A stretch of 64,000 nt of DNA from assembly GCF_021245735.1 (NCBI RefSeq), contig NZ_JAJISB010000004.1, positions 186,001 to 250,000 on the forward strand, written 5' to 3'. This DNA is from Brevibacillus daliensis. GTDB lineage: Bacteria; Bacillota; Bacilli; Brevibacillales; Brevibacillaceae. Of this stretch, positions 36,132 through 46,272 are shown piece after piece (position 1 is the stretch's first letter; the number at the start of each line of letters is the position of its first letter). A program made the position numbers and the translations under genes. A model generated the notes under the pieces. It saw only the letters and a list, made by a program, of their open reading frames with translations, had not been told where the DNA came from and ran no database searches.

Positions 36132-39100
36132 TTATTCGATGTGTAAACGGAATTGTTTATCCCCTATCGATACTGTTTCCATGTCTATCTTCTTATCATA
36201 TCTAACATCAGCAAGTAATACGTTATCCCGCAATACTTGATCAAAACGCACCAATGCTTCTTTCAACTGAGCATCGATATCAAGGGTAAGAATAACTCTT
36301 TTATCTATCGGTAAATCTAACTTTTTACGGTAATCCTGTATGGTACGTATGATTTCACGTACAATACCTTCCTGTATCAGCTCCTCGGTTAACGTCGTAT
36401 GCAAAGCAACGCTCATTTGATAACCGGACGCAGAAGCAAAGCCTTGTTTCCCTTGTTTTTCCACAAGTAACTCTGCAAGTGAAAGTTGGATGTCTTCTTC
36501 CGAAAGATTCACATTCAAGAAGCCTCGATCGACTGTTTGCTTCGCTTCTAATGCGGACAGCTGTTTTAAATGATTTTGAATGGGTCCGACTAGCTTCCCG
36601 TATTTTTTTCCTGCAACTTTTAGATTCAATTTTAGATTGTAAGTAACGAAGCCGCTGTCGCTATGTTCAACTCTAATCTCTTTTACGTTAATTTCATCTT
36701 TGATGATATACGCGAACCGATTGAGGTTAAATTCACGGTCTAATGAAATAATAAGCTCTGACAAAGGCTGACGAGTCTTGATACCTATTTCATTCCGGAT
36801 GTTTCGAGCTAGCTCTACAATGTGACGTGCAGTTTCCATGTCGCTTTCTAGTGTTTTATCGATAGTTGTTTCATTCACCTTTGGATAATCCGACAGATGT
36901 ACGCTTTCACCAGCATGAAGGTTTTGATAGATGTCTTCTGCAATGAGTGGTGCATACGGAGCGATCATCCGTGCAAGTGTCAGTAGCACTTCGTGGAGAG
37001 TTTGGTATGCGCACACCTTATCTTCAGTCATTCCACTACTCCAAAATCGGTCTCGAGAGCGGCGGATGTACCAGTTGCTCAAGTCGTCAACAAACGTTTC
37101 TATTTGCTTCGCAGGATTTAGAAAATCGTAAACCTCAAGCCCTTTCGTTACTTGTTGAAGGGTGGAATGTAATCTTGAAAGAATCCATTGGTCTAATTCA
37201 TTCACTGAAGGTTGATATGAATAATCCTCATGCTTATAGTGATCAAGCGTTGCATACAACGAATAGAAAGAATGGATGTTGTTGATCGTATCAATTACTT
37301 TGAACTTCGCTTCCGCAACGATCTGTTTTGAAAACCTCTTGCTGTTCCATGGTGCGCTATCGGACAACATTGCCCAACGGAATGCGTCGGCACCGTATTC
37401 TTCGATGATTTCCCACGGATCAATGACATTCCCTTTACTTTTGGACATCTTTTGACCATTTTCATCTAGTACATGACCAGTTGAAATAACCGCTTTGTAT
37501 GGCGATTTTCCATTATACAATGTGGATACCGCGAGTAAGCTGAAGAACCATCCTCTCGTTTGGTCGATTCCTTCAGAGATCAAATCGGCTGGATATTGTT
37601 CATGAAACAATTTATCGTCGCCAAACGGATGATGGTACTGGGCAAATGGCATTGAGCCACTATCAAACCACACATCGATTACTTCAGGTGTTCTTTCCAT
37701 AGTGCCACCACAAGAACAACGCAATGTAACATCATCCACATATGGTTTATGCAGCTCCAAGTTCTCATCGAGTGGTTCTGTTGACATTGCTTGTAGGTCT
37801 TTCATGCTTGTAGGTACATACTCAAAACCGCAATCCTGACATAGCCATATGTTCAATGGAGTACCCCAGTAGCGATTTCGGCTTATATTCCAATCAACCA
37901 GCTCTTCTAAGAATTTACCGAACCGACCTTCTTTCAAATGAGAAGGATACCAATCGATTTTGTTGTTATTTTCGATTAGTTGATCTTTAACTGCGGTCGT
38001 TTTAATGAACCAGCTTTCCATCGCATAGTAGAGTAGAGGAGATTTACAGCGCCAGCAGAAAGGATAGCTATGCTCATAACGTTCTTTTGCGAACAGCAGG
38101 TTGCGATGCGACAAGCTCTTCACAATATCTAGATCGCAATCTTTGACGAAGCGTCCGGCGTAATCCGTGACCTGATCGGTATAACGGCCAGCCAAGTTAA
38201 CTACGTTTACAAAATCCAAACCGTGTTGACGGCAAGTACGGTAATCGTCTTCTCCATGAGCCGGTGCTGTATGAACGATGCCGGTACCACTACTATCACT
38301 TACATAGTCGGCATCGACGATGATATGTCCTTTGTTCACGCTACTAAAACTGAATGGTGGCACATAAGCAGTTCCTACAAATTCCGAACCTTTGTGTGTA
38401 GATAATATTTCGTAGTTCTCTTTCAAAACTTTTTCTGCAAGGTTTTTTGCGACCACGTATACTTCACCGTTCTGTTTGACTCTCACGTAGTCGAGATCTT
38501 TGTTTATCGCTAAAGCCACATTGGCTGGGAGAGTCCATGGAGTTGTCGTCCAAGCGAGAAAGATTTCGGCTCCATCTCTGCTTTTGAATTTCACCGTTGC
38601 ACTCAAATCTTTAACATCCTCGTAGCCTTGTGCTACTTCATGTGAGCTTAGCGTTGTTTGGCAGCAAGGACAATACGGGCTAACGCGGTGACCTTTATAC
38701 AACAGCTTTTTGTTATGAATATCAGATAAGATGTGCCAGACGCTTTCAATATAATCATTAGTCAGCGTGATGTAGGGATTATCCATGTCTGTCCAGTAAG
38801 CGATTGCTTCAGTAAGTTCACGCCATTGCTTCTCATATTCGAATACGCTACTTTTGCACTGCTCCACGAATTCGGCTACTCCGTATTTTTCAATTTCCTG
38901 TTTACCTGAGATACCCAACTGTTTCTCAACGCCAAGCTCGACAGGAAGACCGTGAGTATCTCAGCCGGCTTTACGAACAACGCGGTATCCTGTCATCGTT
39001 TTATAACGACCGACGAAATCTTTTATGACGCGTCCAAGTACGTGACCGATATGAGGCTTTCCGTTAGCAGTAGGAGGTCCTTCATAAAAAACAAAGTTAG

Positions 39101-39212
39101 GTTTACCTTTACGGTTTTCCATCGATTTTTGAAACGTATCGTTTTGTTTCCATTGATTCAAGACACGTAGCTCGCGAACCCTTGCTTTTTCTTTCACATC
39201 AACTTTTCTCAT
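36132..39212 (-). pseudogene. ileS: Isoleucyl-tRNA synthetase, IleS2-type, interrupted by one in-frame UGA
   Basis: From ATG 39212 (AAAGG nine bases upstream) the frame encodes the class I N-terminus [20 protein letters not shown] with the HIGH motif. At codon 84 (38963-38961) TGA stands where the family has Trp in the conserved KAGWDTHGLPVE block. The same frame then stays open for more than 900 codons, with editing-domain sequence, the MSKSKGNVIDP signature and an intact C-terminus. Length (1026 positions) and signatures fit the IleS2 type linked to mupirocin resistance. A single G-to-A change (TGG to TGA) explains it. Without readthrough or restart the enzyme is not made, so a second ileS should exist elsewhere. 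Sequence error is possible. Confidence 0.88.
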
Positions 39213-39271
39213 TCTTTCCATCCTTTCTTCATCTACATGAATGGTGGGAGGTAATGCTAAGTAAAAAAACA

Positions 39272-39535
39272 AAAAAATCCCGCCCCCTAAGGGACGAGAT
39301 TTCACTCGCAATACCACCCTTGTTCCGATATTGATCATAAAAGCTTGATCTATCGGCACCTCATACTACGTACCATCATACGCGTCCCTTGTAACGGCGG
39401 GATCCCGGGTCTGCTTACTAAAATACCTTCAGCTTTCCTTCTCGGAGAGGATATTCGGCTAAATCTTGAACGTTGGCTTTCAGCACAAGGCCAACTCTCT
39501 GGGGGACAAGGGGATTAGCGTACTCATTCTCGTCA
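39272..39535 (-). promoter_or_regulatory. T-box leader (isoleucine type) of ileS
   Basis: The minus strand shows the T-box core AAGGGTGGTATTGCG (about 39306-39320) and a terminator CCCGCCCCC-type hairpin with T-run (39272-39297). A Stem-I region upstream carries GAGTACGC and a GAAGGTATT stretch whose ATT (39422-39424) is a plausible Ile specifier. Placement directly ahead of ileS agrees. The 5' end is approximate. Confidence 0.9.
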
Positions 39536-39613
39536 ATGAATTTATTCGGATCATTTTGTTATCATTTTTACACTACATATATTACTATGTCAAGCAGTCA
39601 GATGAAGATCTAT

Positions 39614-40258
39614 CTAAAACGCCTCAATATCTTCTAACACGTTCTTTAAGATATCAATAGATGCAATAGCACTGTCATCATATTCCAAACTATGATTCGC
39701 CTGTGGAATCAATCTTGTAGTCATATTTGATTTGTTTGCCAATTGATTGTATCTATCTTCAAGATAATACGGGTCATTGTCCCCAATCATACATAATCCA
39801 TCATGGTGGCTTTGAACCATCGCATCAAAAACATCATCTCTGTGTAGAAGCGGTGTTAACCATATAGCTTTAGCGTTTGTAAAGATATCTCTCTGTAATT
39901 CACTGCTCAAGGCAACGGTACCAAACGATTTAGCAAGTAGATGAAAGTGTTCATAGTTGGTTTCACTGATTACTTTATCAATCACTGTTTTTACATCAAA
40001 TCGAATTGCTTCACTTACATCCTCTATACTACAATTCTGGTAAGCCTCAGTATTGTATTGGTAATTCACATGTAGGACATCAAAGGATTTATTGAGATAA
40101 ATACCGGTTGAATAATGGAGAAGTGGAGACTGTACCGTATAACCTGTTCCAGGTAGTAGAATTACTAAGTTCTTTGCATCTTCTGTTTTACTAAGCAGCG
40201 TGTAAGGTACATCGATATTATTATATCCTTTACTACTATCTAAGATTTTTTTTACCAT
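39614..40258 (-). CDS. Alpha/beta-fold hydrolase
   Basis: 214 residues. The oxyanion region is VILLPGTGYTVQSPL, the nucleophile elbow LLAKSFGTVAL (Ser) has an Ala in place of the first Gly, the acid is in CMIGDNDPYY and the His in IPQANHSLEYD. No signal peptide, so cytoplasmic. GGAGGTG precedes the ATG. The substrate is unknown. It is a single-gene unit divergent from the next lipoprotein gene. Confidence 0.82.
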   Translation of the reverse strand: MVKKILDSSKGYNNIDVPYTLLSKTEDAKNLVILLPGTGYTVQSPLLHYSTGIYLNKSFDVLHVNYQYNTEAYQNCSIEDVSEAIRFDVKTVIDKVISETNYEHFHLLAKSFGTVALSSELQRDIFTNAKAIWLTPLLHRDDVFDAMVQSHHDGLCMIGDNDPYYLEDRYNQLANKSNMTTRLIPQANHSLEYDDSAIASIDILKNVLEDIEAF

Positions 40259-40450
40259 TGAGGCACCTCCATTATTTCATACATCATAATTCATGAATGA
40301 TTTAGAAAACAATATGTTTTATGTAATCAAGCTGTATAGAATTCAAGTATGTAACCTGTAACTATTTTGCAAACTATTGAAGGACTCCCTCTCTTATAAT
40401 GAAATAAGAGTAATGTAATACGGAATACGGAATACGGAAGGAGAAAAACC

Positions 40451-41806
40451 ATGAGAGACAGGTTTGTTCGCTATGGAATGGGGATAGTAGCAATAGGATT
40501 ACTGGTAGGTTGTACCCCGGTAGCGTCTCCTGATGAATTATTGCGGTCTCCGAAAATGAAAGAGGATGAACAGCTCATTCGAGAAGCAGTTCTCGCTAAT
40601 TTGCCCCCTGGATCTACCATGATGATCCCTCGTAAAAAACAGGAGGATGGCGGGCCCATTATTGAAAAAGATATTAATGGAGATAACAGTAACGAAATCA
40701 TAACCCTTTATCGATATAACGAGAGCGATTACGTACACGGACTGTTAATTCTGGAAAAACAGCAGTCAGGATATAAAAAGATAGCTGAGATAGAAGGTGC
40801 AGGAAAAGATATCGATTTCCTATCGTTTCAGGATGTAAGTGGGGACGGTAAGCAGGAAGTTTTTCTTGGGTTTATTTCAGAAGATGAGCTAAGCAAGGAA
40901 TTATTCGGATACAGATGGACGAATGGATCCTTACAGCCAATTATGCAATCAACATATCAAGAAGCTGTTGCAGGCGATTTAGAACAAGATGGTAAATCGG
41001 AAGTATACCTTTTTCAGCATGATCGGGAGAATTATACAGCAAAGGTAGAAGTATACGAATTCGAAGGTCAGGGTATGAAACGCACGGAGGAACTTCCCTT
41101 GGACGGAGCATTTAATGGGTATGAAAAGGCAGTACTCGGAAAAGTGGCACCCACATCAGAAGGTATTTATGTGGATGTTGGTATGGGAGCTCACTCAGCT
41201 GAAACGTTATTATTTACTAATGTAAAAGGGAAGTTAACACAGCTAAAATTTGGAGAAGAAGCAAACAATCTGCTCTTTAAGCCATATCAGGTATACAGTG
41301 AGGATATAAATGACGACGGAATTCTAGAAGTAGGTACAATGATAGCTCCTGTTGGAACAGGTGATTTATCTATGGTAGATACACCTTGGGTTACTCAGTG
41401 GCATCAGTGGGATGGTTATCATACATTTACGAAGACGAATGAAATGTATTTTGATTACCAACATGGATTCCGTTTTGATATTCCTGATAAATGGAAGGAT
41501 AACTACACCATTAGCTATGTAACTGATCGCCAACAAGGTTCCATGATTTTTTATTACGTAAATGATGACGGCAAAAAGGAAGGCGAGTTATTCCGGTTAA
41601 TGGTTATGAAACGAGAAGAGTGGGAGAGGGAAGAAGCGAAACGGATGATTTCTCCGACTGCGTCTAAAAAAATGGCAGGTGGAGGAAGCCAGGTAGTGAT
41701 AGCGTTATTACCAGAGGAATCTGCCCTTGTAGACAAACAGAGTCGTTATCAAGAATTGATGCTTACCTTAGACGAGATCGCGAAGGCATTTCGAAGAATC
41801 AGTTAA
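40451..41806 (+). CDS. Lipoprotein with VCBS/FG-GAP-like repeats
   Basis: 451 residues. Lipoprotein signal with lipobox LLVG-C at about residue 21. The body holds several Asp-rich calcium-loop-like motifs (KDINGDNSNEI, QDVSGDGKQEV, GDLEQDGKSEV, EDINDDGILEV), as in FG-GAP/VCBS beta-propeller surface proteins. A C-terminal domain begins near YFDYQHGFRFDIPDKW. It ends about 95 bases before a response regulator gene on the same strand and may be a surface partner of that two-component system. The upstream region has a triple AATACGG tandem (40417-40438). Confidence 0.8.
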   Translation: MRDRFVRYGMGIVAIGLLVGCTPVASPDELLRSPKMKEDEQLIREAVLANLPPGSTMMIPRKKQEDGGPIIEKDINGDNSNEIITLYRYNESDYVHGLLILEKQQSGYKKIAEIEGAGKDIDFLSFQDVSGDGKQEVFLGFISEDELSKELFGYRWTNGSLQPIMQSTYQEAVAGDLEQDGKSEVYLFQHDRENYTAKVEVYEFEGQGMKRTEELPLDGAFNGYEKAVLGKVAPTSEGIYVDVGMGAHSAETLLFTNVKGKLTQLKFGEEANNLLFKPYQVYSEDINDDGILEVGTMIAPVGTGDLSMVDTPWVTQWHQWDGYHTFTKTNEMYFDYQHGFRFDIPDKWKDNYTISYVTDRQQGSMIFYYVNDDGKKEGELFRLMVMKREEWEREEAKRMISPTASKKMAGGGSQVVIALLPEESALVDKQSRYQELMLTLDEIAKAFRRIS

Positions 41807-41899
41807 ACATCGAGTGAACGGTACAGGATCGAAATGATGATTGAAGGGAATCGAGGCTTAGAGAGAGGTCTAAAGTCAGGCAGAGAGGAGTAACGAGTC

Positions 41900-42595
41900 A
41901 TGAAAATTTTGTTGTTAGAAGATGAAGAATCAATTCGAGGGTTTGTACGGATACAACTTAAACGGAATGGTTTTGAAGTATATGAGGCAGAGACCGGGGA
42001 AAAAGCGTTGGAACTGGCAGAGACAGTTAATGACATTGCGATTGCCGTACTTGACGTTATGTTACCTGGAATAAGCGGACTCGAGGTGTGCGAAGAATTA
42101 CGTAAAAAGAATCCTCAAATAGGAATTATCATGCTTACAGCCAAAGCACAGGAAGAAGATAAGATTAAAGGTTTACAATTAGGTGCAGATGATTATTTAA
42201 CGAAACCGTTCAGTGCAGGCGAACTGGTAGCCCGAATTCATTCCTTGAAGCGGCGTGTTGATTTACTGGATACAACGAAAGAAGATGGAGATACAATTCG
42301 CTCCGGACCTTTTATAATGAAACGACTGGAGAGAAAAATCCAGAAGAATGGTCAAGAAATCGATTTTACCCCAAAAGAGTATGCGATTGTCCAGTTATTG
42401 CTGGAAAACAAGGGTAAGGCGATGAGCCGGGATGATATTTTGGATCGGGTCTGGGGTAAACATTATATTGGTGATTTAAAGGTAGTGGATGTAAATATCA
42501 GACGGATTCGACAAAAAATCGAGGACGATGCTTCCAATCCGGTTTTTCTGGAAACGATCTGGGGATTCGGCTATGAGTGGAAAGAGGGTACCTAA
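41900..42595 (+). CDS. OmpR/PhoB-type response regulator
   Basis: 231 residues. The receiver domain (1-118) has acidic pair Glu7/Asp8, phospho-acceptor Asp52 in AVLDVMLPG and Lys in DYLTKPFSA. The winged-helix output domain (about 135-228) reads FTPKEYAIVQLLLENKGKAM, VWGKHYIGDLKVVDVNIRRI, ETIWGFGYEW. AGAGGAG precedes the ATG. It is followed three bases later by its histidine kinase. Target genes are unknown; the lipoprotein gene just upstream is a candidate. Confidence 0.94.
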   Translation: MKILLLEDEESIRGFVRIQLKRNGFEVYEAETGEKALELAETVNDIAIAVLDVMLPGISGLEVCEELRKKNPQIGIIMLTAKAQEEDKIKGLQLGADDYLTKPFSAGELVARIHSLKRRVDLLDTTKEDGDTIRSGPFIMKRLERKIQKNGQEIDFTPKEYAIVQLLLENKGKAMSRDDILDRVWGKHYIGDLKVVDVNIRRIRQKIEDDASNPVFLETIWGFGYEWKEGT

Positions 42596-42598
42596 GAC

Positions 42599-43999
42599 AT
42601 GTATGGAATAAAAAAGCGGTTAGTCATGAATTTTACGCTGGTCGTATTCCTTGTAGTACTTGTCTCAGGTTCAACCTTTGTCATTAGCATGCGAGGTTTT
42701 TACTATGGTGGGGCGGAACAGGCATTGACCAATCGGGTTCAGGTGGCAACTACTTTTTACAATAAATATATTCAGTATTATAATCTGCATGACAAAGCCA
42801 AATATATCTTTGAGCATATTTCCCAGGACGACACAGCACATATTGAAGTAATTGATCTGGAAGGGAATGTGATTATCGATTTTAACGGCTTTACCGATCG
42901 TCAGATAGTCAAGACTAAGGATGTGACAGACGCTTTAGAAGGCAATACAGGTACTTGGATAGGACGAAATCCAGAGACTGGTGAACGGGTTCTGGCGGTA
43001 TCGGATTCACTAACCTATTCTGGAACAAATGCAGGTGTCTTACGCTATATTACCTCGATTGAAGAAGTAGATACAGTCGTTAAAAAGATTACATTATTCA
43101 CGGTTCTAATTGGGAGCAGCTTGGTTCTCTTCTCTCTTGTGATTAATCACTGGCTAGCTAAGCGTCTGATCAGCCCAGTACTGGAGTTAACTGATGTAGC
43201 ACAGCATATGGCAAAAGGGGATTTTTCACATCGTGCCCTATTAAAAAGCGATGATGAGATAGGAACGCTGGGAGAGGCTTTTAACTATATGGCTGGTGAA
43301 TTGGAAAAGACAGAAGAAATGAAGAATGATTTTATTTCTTCCGTATCCCATGAACTACGTACGCCATTAACCTCTATCAAAGGATGGTCTGAGCTGGTCC
43401 TTACAGGTGATATGGAGGACAAGGATGAAATGAAAATGGCGATGCAGATCATCTTGAAAGAATCGGACCGACTTACAGGCTTGGTTGAGCAATTGCTTGA
43501 TTTTTCGAGGTTGCAATCAGGACGTATGGAGATTCAAAAAGCTGAGTTAGACATCAATACTTTGCTTGCAGAGATAAAACAGCAATTTTCTGCTCGAGCA
43601 GGTCAAAAGAATATCAAGTTGATTCTTGAGACAGCAGAGGAACCCCTGATCATGTGGGGAGACGAGAATAAACTGAAGCAGGTGATCATTAATCTCTTAC
43701 ACAATTCATTGAAATTCAGTGAAGAGAATACCGCCATTACATTGCGAAGTATGCGTGAAGAAGATGAGCTGATCCTTCAAGTGGAAGACCAGGGTCTCGG
43801 AATTCATGAAGAAGACATTCCGAGGGTAACAGACCGTTTTTATAAAGGGAAACATAAGCAATCGGGGAGTGGAATTGGCTTATCCCTTTGTCTGGAAATC
43901 GTAAAATTACACCAAGGTAGGCTTGATGTGCAAAGCGAAGTGGACAAGGGTACACTGATGATAATTCACTTACCAATCGGTGAAAAAGAGAGCTATTAA
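42599..43999 (+). CDS. Sensor histidine kinase
   Basis: 466 residues. Membrane helix 1 (about 10-30), an extracytoplasmic sensor domain (31-165), membrane helix 2 (about 166-185), HAMP (LISPVLELTDVAQHMAKGDF), the phospho-acceptor His in SSVSHELRTPLTSIKGWSEL, and an HATPase domain with N box IINLLHNSLKFS, G1 EDQGLGIHEED and G2 SGSGIGLSLCLEIV. It phosphorylates the response regulator encoded three bases upstream. The signal is unknown. Confidence 0.94.
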   Translation: MYGIKKRLVMNFTLVVFLVVLVSGSTFVISMRGFYYGGAEQALTNRVQVATTFYNKYIQYYNLHDKAKYIFEHISQDDTAHIEVIDLEGNVIIDFNGFTDRQIVKTKDVTDALEGNTGTWIGRNPETGERVLAVSDSLTYSGTNAGVLRYITSIEEVDTVVKKITLFTVLIGSSLVLFSLVINHWLAKRLISPVLELTDVAQHMAKGDFSHRALLKSDDEIGTLGEAFNYMAGELEKTEEMKNDFISSVSHELRTPLTSIKGWSELVLTGDMEDKDEMKMAMQIILKESDRLTGLVEQLLDFSRLQSGRMEIQKAELDINTLLAEIKQQFSARAGQKNIKLILETAEEPLIMWGDENKLKQVIINLLHNSLKFSEENTAITLRSMREEDELILQVEDQGLGIHEEDIPRVTDRFYKGKHKQSGSGIGLSLCLEIVKLHQGRLDVQSEVDKGTLMIIHLPIGEKESY

Positions 44000-44268
44000 G
44001 TATAGCACTGAACGATTATGACAGACTGGATCATTGAAAAAATAATGGTTTCCGCTATAATTTGTAATGGATAACCCATTAGAGTTATCACGAATTGGAT
44101 GTTCACTGGTGGAACTGGTAGCAATTAAATCTAGTAAAATGTACGCAGGTAGGATACAATCGAGAAACAAAATATGTCGTGTGCATACGCCTATTTATAT
44201 TTACTACATCGATTACTCTTCGACAAAAAAGCGTATGAGAGCACAGCAACAATGGGGAGGGGAAACCT

Positions 44269-44700
44269 ATGGGATTTTGCTGTGGAGCAGGAATGATTGG
44301 TTCTTTAGGGACGATACGTCATGAGAGCGTCTTGGTGCACAATGTACCCATTATGTATTGCCCCGTATGTAACCGTACAAGAGTTCAACCAGCTCTGGAA
44401 GCAGAGTACGATATTTTGCTAGAATATGCTCTGGGGGACCAAGCAACAGAGGTAGATTTTGCTGAGTTTGTTGATACGTCTAAATTTGAGCATCTGTTTG
44501 AAAATTGTTCCATGACAGATCAAGGCTCCTACGTAGACAGCCTGAAAAAGCAGATAGATATAGCTCTTGATTTGTTAGGTGTTGCCAAACAGATGAATGA
44601 TAAAGAGTGGAGAGAAGCTTTAGTTAGCCGATTAACACATTTAAGCGAACGGTTACGCCAATATCAGGCTAACGGACAAACAACCAGAAATGCTAGATAA
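44269..44700 (+). CDS. Zinc-ribbon-like small protein (YgiT-type N-terminus)
   Basis: 143 residues. The N-terminal CCGAGM and IMYCPVCNRTRVQPALEAEY form a CC...CxxC arrangement like a YgiT-type zinc finger. It is followed by an acidic linker (VDFAEFVD) and a C-terminal helical region. GGGGAGG precedes the ATG by eight bases. No toxin gene is adjacent, so a toxin-antitoxin role is not supported. It stands alone after the two-component system. Confidence 0.72.
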   Translation: MGFCCGAGMIGSLGTIRHESVLVHNVPIMYCPVCNRTRVQPALEAEYDILLEYALGDQATEVDFAEFVDTSKFEHLFENCSMTDQGSYVDSLKKQIDIALDLLGVAKQMNDKEWREALVSRLTHLSERLRQYQANGQTTRNAR

Positions 44701-44702
44701 AC

Positions 44703-44819
44703 AGATAAGAAAAACTTCTATCGAAGTCCATTCGAAGAAGCTGGTTCTTCCTTAGCGGATGTTTTTCATGCGTATCAGGAAGTGACCCTTCGAAGTTTAT
44801 TCTTTCTGATACAGTAAGA
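44703..44819 (-). repeat. Family 2 structured repeat, copy 1
   Basis: Read on minus, about 115 bases align (roughly 80 percent by eye) with 60992-61106. Shared blocks are ACTGTATC-GAAAG-ATAAACT, GATACGCATGAAAA, ATCCGCT and ACCAGCTTCTTCGAA. A GTATCAG/CTGATAC stem here is GTATCGG/CCGATAC in the other copy, a compensatory change. It ends in a T-run. Confidence 0.7.
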
Positions 44820-44882
44820 AATACACCAGGTCCCATTCGCATTCAGAAAAACGGTAGTCAACCGTTTAGGAGGATTGTTTTG

Positions 44883-45275
44883 ATGCTTCAACTCCAAGGA
44901 GTTCATCACATTGCCCTTAGTTGCCGCAATATGATTACTGTAGCACGTTTTTTTCAAGAGGTACTGGAAGTTCCACTATCGTTGGAAAGAACAGATGAAG
45001 AACAACCGATTTACTTCCATGTAGGGCCTTATACAAGAATCGGTCTACATCCAGCTTCCAAAGAGTTGCCAAGCAACTCTGGTCACGTTGATCACATTGC
45101 CTTTGCAGTAGCAACTCGTGATGAACTGGATTATCTCGTTGATAAACTGGAAGCAGAGAATATTTGCTATAGAGGCCCGTTAGAAAGACCTAACAGCTAC
45201 AATCTGTACTTTGAAACGCCAGACGGACATCATCTGGAAATTCGCCTGGCTAAAGACGAAACAGACGACGCCTAG
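44883..45275 (+). CDS. VOC (glyoxalase/dioxygenase fold) protein
   Basis: 130 residues of one vicinal-oxygen-chelate unit. Metal ligand positions are GVHHIALSC (His near the N-terminus), GHVDHIAFAV, and YFETPDGHHLEIRLA (terminal Glu). AGGAGG lies about eight bases before the ATG at 44883. Could be a glyoxalase-like lyase, a dioxygenase or an antibiotic-binding/modifying protein; nothing decides between these. Confidence 0.85.
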   Translation: MLQLQGVHHIALSCRNMITVARFFQEVLEVPLSLERTDEEQPIYFHVGPYTRIGLHPASKELPSNSGHVDHIAFAVATRDELDYLVDKLEAENICYRGPLERPNSYNLYFETPDGHHLEIRLAKDETDDA

Positions 45276-45293
45276 AGCGCGTCTTTTTTTTGC
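45265..45293 (+). terminator. Terminator after VOC gene
   Basis: GACGC pairs with GCGTC (CTAGAGC loop), followed by eight T, overlapping the stop of the VOC gene. Confidence 0.75.
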
Positions 45294-45350
45294 CTGTATC
45301 AGAAAGTAAGAACTGCACAGAGTAGCGCAATCCATACAGGTAAAATAGAG

Positions 45351-45386
45351 AGGCTCCACTGAGATTATATCCCGGTGGAGCCTTTC
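45351..45386. terminator. Hairpin between convergent genes
   Basis: AGGCTCCAC pairs with GTGGAGCCT, with T-rich flank. A fragment of the family 2 repeat start (CTGTATCAGAAAGTAAGAACT-like) lies just before it near 45294-45314. Confidence 0.65.
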
Positions 45387-45465
45387 TGTTATAAAGCAGC
45401 TATTTAAGTATTTCAAGTCAAATCAGTACACAACGCGTACATTGCATTGCAGCGTATCCTTTTTA

Positions 45466-46260
45466 CTAGCGACGACGTTTAATACTGCCCATCTTTTTCT
45501 TCACTTTAGGTGGTGATTTGGTACGTGGTCGTTCAAGAACAGAGGATTTCTTTTTCTTAGATGACGAGTTCCCCTCGATTGAACTACCTTTATTATCAGA
45601 ATCACGAATGATTTTTCCAGTTGATCCAGATGGTTCGGCATCAGGTTTTTTAAATAAGCTACCGTTATCTGACGACTTCGTGGATTTGCTATCAGCGTTT
45701 GATGAGCGACGAAGAATTGAACCTTTCTTCTCTGTTGTAATAGGAGCATAGGTTTTCTTCTCTTTGACAGTTGGAGTATGATACTTTTGTCCAGACTGGT
45801 AGACGTCACGGCTTGCGTATCCCCGATAATTTCCTTTGTATTTCGCAGCATCAATTAGATCTTCCAGAACATTTGCGATGAAGTACATTTCTAGGAAGGA
45901 AGGACTGTAATTCCGTTGAACAAATTCTTGGCTATCTATTTCTATCAGAGTATCGGTTGGTTTATCAGTATCTTTTTGTATGTGATACCATTCATCTTTG
46001 TACACCAGAAACATGTGCTCAGAATCTTCTTTAGAAATTTCCTTTGGTGTACGTTCATCAGCAATCTCTTTGGCAACTTCCGGAACCGTTTTATTCTCTG
46101 CTCGATAGATACGTGATGACTCACGTCCATTGTCAGTAATCTGTTCAAGTGGGTAAGATGAGCTGACGGAATCTGATGGATCGGAGCAACCAGTTAAAAG
46201 CCCGACAACCAGTGAGAGGACAAGGGTTGTCTTAATGAGTTTAGATAGTGAATTCCACAT
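45466..46260 (-). CDS. DUF4247 lipoprotein
   Basis: 264 residues. Lipoprotein signal with lipobox LLTG-C at about residue 25. The conserved DUF4247 part (about 36-165) reads YPLEQITDNGRESSRIYRAE, NKTVPEVAKEIADERTPKEI and EDSEHMFLVYKDEWYHIQKD. A long Ser/Lys/Arg-rich low-complexity tail ends GSIKRRR and may bind anionic wall polymers. It is last of the pspA-DUF350-DUF4178-DUF4247 operon, a cluster seen in other Bacilli and linked by PspA to envelope stress. Molecular function unknown. Confidence 0.85.
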   Translation of the reverse strand: MWNSLSKLIKTTLVLSLVVGLLTGCSDPSDSVSSSYPLEQITDNGRESSRIYRAENKTVPEVAKEIADERTPKEISKEDSEHMFLVYKDEWYHIQKDTDKPTDTLIEIDSQEFVQRNYSPSFLEMYFIANVLEDLIDAAKYKGNYRGYASRDVYQSGQKYHTPTVKEKKTYAPITTEKKGSILRRSSNADSKSTKSSDNGSLFKKPDAEPSGSTGKIIRDSDNKGSSIEGNSSSKKKKSSVLERPRTKSPPKVKKKMGSIKRRR

Positions 46261-46272
46261 GACTCCTCCCTC

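Noticed and set aside
38961-38963. Selenocysteine or other programmed recoding of the ileS UGA
   Set aside because: The family residue is Trp, not Cys, and no downstream SECIS-like hairpin is visible, so mutation or sequence error is simpler.
44067-44324. 85-codon open frame before the zinc-ribbon gene
   Set aside because: No ribosome binding site or recognisable composition; it overlaps the well-supported ATG at 44269 in another frame.
44269-44700. YgiT-type antitoxin of a toxin-antitoxin pair
   Set aside because: The zinc-ribbon-like start fits, but there is no small toxin gene next to it and no HTH domain at its C-terminus.
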